Translations under genes and position numbers: made by a program | Assembly: GCF_023701525.1 (NCBI RefSeq) | Contig: NZ_JAMQAW010000011.1 | Coordinates: forward strand, 147,567 to 211,566 | Direction: 5' to 3' | Length of the DNA stretch: 64,000 nt | From: Streptomyces albipurpureus | GTDB taxonomy: Bacteria; Actinomycetota; Actinomycetes; Streptomycetales; Streptomycetaceae | The notes under the pieces: generated by a model | Told to the model about the DNA's origin: nothing | The model's database searches: none | Seen by the model: only the letters and a program-made list of their open reading frames with translations | Shown: one piece after another, positions 61,419-64,000 of the stretch | Layout: each line of letters starts with the position of its first letter | Numbering within the stretch: position 1 is the first letter of the stretch

Positions 61419-64000
61419 TGGAACGCGTGGACCACCCCGCACCCCCTGTTCCCATGCTCTCCACCGTCCGCCGGGCGCGGACGGCACTGACCGACGAGCA
61501 GCGCGCACTCCTCGCCCGCCGACTGCGCGAGCGCGCGAGGGACACCGGCCAGCCGCCGATCATCACCCCTCGCCCGCCCGGCACACCCGTACCGCTTTCA
61601 CTCGCGCAGGAGCGGTTGTGGTTCGTCGAGCAGTTGACCCCGGGGACCGCGGCCTATGTACTGCCCACGGTCGGTCGGTTGCTCGGTCCGCTGCGGCCCG
61701 AGCCATTGGCCGAGGCGCTGCGCCTGGTCGCCGTTCGGCACGACACGCTGCGGAGTTCCTTCCCCGCCGGCGAGGAGGGCGGACCCCGGGTGCGGATAGC
61801 CCCGGCCGCCGATTTCACCGTGCCCTGGCAGCTGTACGAGCTGACCGATCTCCCCGTCGACAGCCGGGAGGAGGCCGCCCGTGCGCTGGTGGAGGCCGAG
61901 GTCGACCGACCGTTCGAGGTGGCGCAAGGGCCGTTGTTGCGGGCGGCGCTGCTGCGCCTGGACGTCGAGGACCATGTGCTGGTGATCTGCCAGCACCACC
62001 TGGTCGGCGATGGCTGGTCCGCCGGGGTGCTGTTGGACGAACTGCTCGGTGGCTACCAAGAACTGGCAGCCGGACGCCAGCCCGCACCGACCGCGCCCTC
62101 GCTCAGCTACGGCGACTTCGCCCACTGGCAGCGCGAGCGTCAAAAGCTCCCGCAAGCCGCCGCCGACCTCGGGTACTGGAGCGAGGCCATGGCCGGCGTG
62201 CCGCCGCTGGACCTTCCCGTCGACCGGCCCCGCCCCGCGCTACCGGAGCCCGGTGGGGCCACGTACAGCTTCCGGCTGGACCCATCGGCGTACCAGGCCG
62301 CCCGGGCGCTGTCCCGAACCAAGGGCACCACCCTCTACATGACGCTGCTGGCAGCCTTCCAAGTGGTGCTGGGCCGCTGGTCGGGGCAGTCGGACTTCGC
62401 CGTCGGCACCCCGTTCGCGGGCCGTCAGGTGGAGGAGACCGAGGGGCTGATCGGCCTGTTCAGCACCATGCTGCCGCTGCGAGCCGACTTGAGCGCGCCA
62501 GCGGACGCGAGAGAAGGGGGAGACCAGGAGGCCTCCCCCGACTTCGCGACCGTACTGGCTCGGGTCCGCACCGCCGCGCTGGGTGCGCAACAGCACCAGG
62601 AGACTCCGTTCGAGCGACTGGTCGAGGCGCTGGACCTACCGCGGGAGATGAGTCGGCCACCGCTCTTCCAGGTCTCCTTCGCCCTACAGAACCACCGCGC
62701 CCAGGAGTTCCGCCCGCGTGGGCTGGAATGGCGGACCTTTCCCTTCGAGGGCAGTGCCGTCCACCTCGACCTCGGTCTGTACTGCACCGAAACCGATGGA
62801 GGTCTCGACGCCTTCCTCACCTACCGCACCGATCTCTGGGACGCGGCCACCGTCACCCGGCTGGCCGGACACTGGCAGCGCGTGCTCAGGGGGGCTGCCG
62901 CCGATCCCTCCGCACCCGTCGACACACTCGAACTGCTGACGCCCGACGAGCGCCACCATCTCCTGTACGAGTGGAACGATTCCGCTACCGCCCTGCCATC
63001 GGCCGCCACCCTCGCCGAGGCGATCACCGGGCAGGTCGCCCGCACCCCGGACGCGACCGCCTTGGTGCACCGGGGCGAGACGTTGTCCTTCGCCGAGCTC
63101 GATCAGCGCGCCAACCGGCTGGCGCATCTGCTGTGCGCCGCTGGGGCCGGGCCCGACGCTCTGGTGGGAGTCTGTCTGGATCAGGGCCTGGAGCAGGCCG
63201 TCTGCCTGCTCGCGGTGCTGAAGTCGGGTGCGGCCTATGTACCGCTGGACCCCGAGCAGCCGCGCGAACGCCTTGGCCATATGCTGACCGACTCCGCGCC
63301 GGTCGTGCTGGTCACCACTCATGCCCACCGCGCCCTGCTGACCGGCTCGGACGCACCCGTCCTGCTGCTGGAGGAGGCACGGGGCCGACTCGCAGCCGCG
63401 CCCGGCACCCCGCCGGACAGTGACACGGGCCCGGACCACCTGGCCTATGTGATCTACACTTCGGGCTCCACCGGCACGCCCAAGGGCGTGGCAGTACAGC
63501 ACCGCCAGGTGCTCACCTATCTCGCCGGGGTACGGCAGCGGTTCGCCGAGGCCGGTTTGCCGGACGGCGCACGATACGTCCTGCTCCAGTCGCTGGCCTT
63601 TGACTTCGGTCTGACCACCCTCTACCTCTCGCTCACCACCGGCGGTTCGCTGCATCTGCTCGATCCGCGCACCGGGGGCACCGAGCTCGCGGCCTATCTG
63701 GCCGACCAGCGCATCGACTGCGTCAAGCTCACGCCCTCCCATCTGTCAGCGCTCAGTGCCGAGGTGGATGACACGTCGGTGCTACTGCCGCGCCGGCTGC
63801 TGATCCTCGGTGGAGAGGCCTCCGGGTGGGAGTGGAGCCGTCAGCTCGCCGCGACCGGCGCCCGCACCGGCTGCCGGGTGGTCAACCACTACGGCCCGAC
63901 CGAGGCCACCGTTGGCGTCACCACCCTGCTGATCGACCCGGACCAGCCGACCGCGGGACCCACCACACCGCTGGGGCGCCCGCTGCCGGGGGCCCGGATC
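61418..64000 (+). CDS. NRPS C-A..., aspartate-like code (cut by window end)
   Basis: The first 861 residues of a larger NRPS that runs out of the window. After a short docking-like start it has a condensation domain (about 45-480) with QHHLVGDGWSAG, and an adenylation domain (from about 520) with YTSGSTGTPKG near 680 and VVNHYGPTEATVGVTT. Specificity residues from FDFGLTT, CVKLTPS, LILGGEA and NHYGPTEATVG give D-F-T-K-L-G-H-V-G, close to the aspartate code DLTKVGHIGK and related to the asparagine one. The frame is continuous from the ATG at 61418, which overlaps the upstream stop by one base. Confidence 0.9.
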   Translation, partial: MERVDHPAPPVPMLSTVRRARTALTDEQRALLARRLRERARDTGQPPIITPRPPGTPVPLSLAQERLWFVEQLTPGTAAYVLPTVGRLLGPLRPEPLAEALRLVAVRHDTLRSSFPAGEEGGPRVRIAPAADFTVPWQLYELTDLPVDSREEAARALVEAEVDRPFEVAQGPLLRAALLRLDVEDHVLVICQHHLVGDGWSAGVLLDELLGGYQELAAGRQPAPTAPSLSYGDFAHWQRERQKLPQAAADLGYWSEAMAGVPPLDLPVDRPRPALPEPGGATYSFRLDPSAYQAARALSRTKGTTLYMTLLAAFQVVLGRWSGQSDFAVGTPFAGRQVEETEGLIGLFSTMLPLRADLSAPADAREGGDQEASPDFATVLARVRTAALGAQQHQETPFERLVEALDLPREMSRPPLFQVSFALQNHRAQEFRPRGLEWRTFPFEGSAVHLDLGLYCTETDGGLDAFLTYRTDLWDAATVTRLAGHWQRVLRGAAADPSAPVDTLELLTPDERHHLLYEWNDSATALPSAATLAEAITGQVARTPDATALVHRGETLSFAELDQRANRLAHLLCAAGAGPDALVGVCLDQGLEQAVCLLAVLKSGAAYVPLDPEQPRERLGHMLTDSAPVVLVTTHAHRALLTGSDAPVLLLEEARGRLAAAPGTPPDSDTGPDHLAYVIYTSGSTGTPKGVAVQHRQVLTYLAGVRQRFAEAGLPDGARYVLLQSLAFDFGLTTLYLSLTTGGSLHLLDPRTGGTELAAYLADQRIDCVKLTPSHLSALSAEVDDTSVLLPRRLLILGGEASGWEWSRQLAATGARTGCRVVNHYGPTEATVGVTTLLIDPDQPTAGPTTPLGRPLPGARI

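Overview
The window is about 64 kb of very GC-rich DNA with GTG starts, purine-rich ribosome binding sites and a gene content (sigma-B/F-type sigma factor, Rpf-LysM-M23 protein, F420-type LLM oxidoreductase, several DUFs typical of Streptomyces, an NRPS locus) that points to Streptomyces or a very close actinomycete. No rRNA, tRNA, CRISPR array or intact insertion sequence was found. All calls rest on reading the sequence; no database search was run.

Layout. 0.1-9.9 kb is mostly housekeeping and cell-envelope genes: zinc-ribbon SDR, FhuF-like Fe-S protein, DMT transporter, Rpf-LysM-M23 peptidase, 6-phosphogluconate dehydrogenase, a proline-rich microprotein, an Asp/Glu racemase-like protein, a GNAT, aspartate decarboxylase PanD and a DUF6131 membrane microprotein. 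10-18.5 kb is a stress-type island in decay. An intact zinc alcohol dehydrogenase is flanked by a twice-frameshifted SRPBCC gene, a deletion scar joining an FMN-reductase start to an SDR end, and an amino-acid permease that has lost its middle. Two of these wrecks carry sigma-B-like promoters (GNNT-N15-GGGTAT), and a SigB/F-family sigma gene and an anti-sigma-like ATPase lie next door. A seven-unit 10-bp palindromic repeat array precedes an unusual HTH-plus-coiled-coil gene.

18.5-34.4 kb is mixed accessory metabolism: a GNAT, a beta-lactamase-fold serine hydrolase behind a strong operator-like inverted repeat, a three-gene polysaccharide operon (nucleotide-sugar dehydrogenase, LARTG membrane microprotein, hyaluronan-synthase-like glycosyltransferase), an FGGY kinase, a helical hypothetical, an APC permease, DoxX, a GH19 chitinase with a DasR-type site, and a phospholipase D/cardiolipin synthase. 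34.9-40.7 kb is a six-gene, fully translationally coupled stressosome-style operon: RsbR, RsbS, RsbT, an ATPase-SpoIIE phosphatase fusion, a histidine kinase and a receiver-SpoIIE phosphatase. It plausibly controls a sigma factor of the kind encoded at 14.7 kb.

40.9-54.2 kb holds a cyclooxygenase-like haem peroxidase divergent from a large GxSxG hydrolase with a small helical partner, an LLM oxidoreductase, DUF5709, and a 1206-residue secreted subtilisin-fold protein whose three catalytic residues are all glycine. It also holds a small secreted protein and a polysaccharide deacetylase with an IS110-transposase-like N-terminal domain. From 54.9 kb to the window edge an NRPS locus begins: an acyl-ligase-type A-T-C protein, a C-A-T protein (code close to glycine) and a C-A... 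protein (code close to aspartate) cut by the window end.
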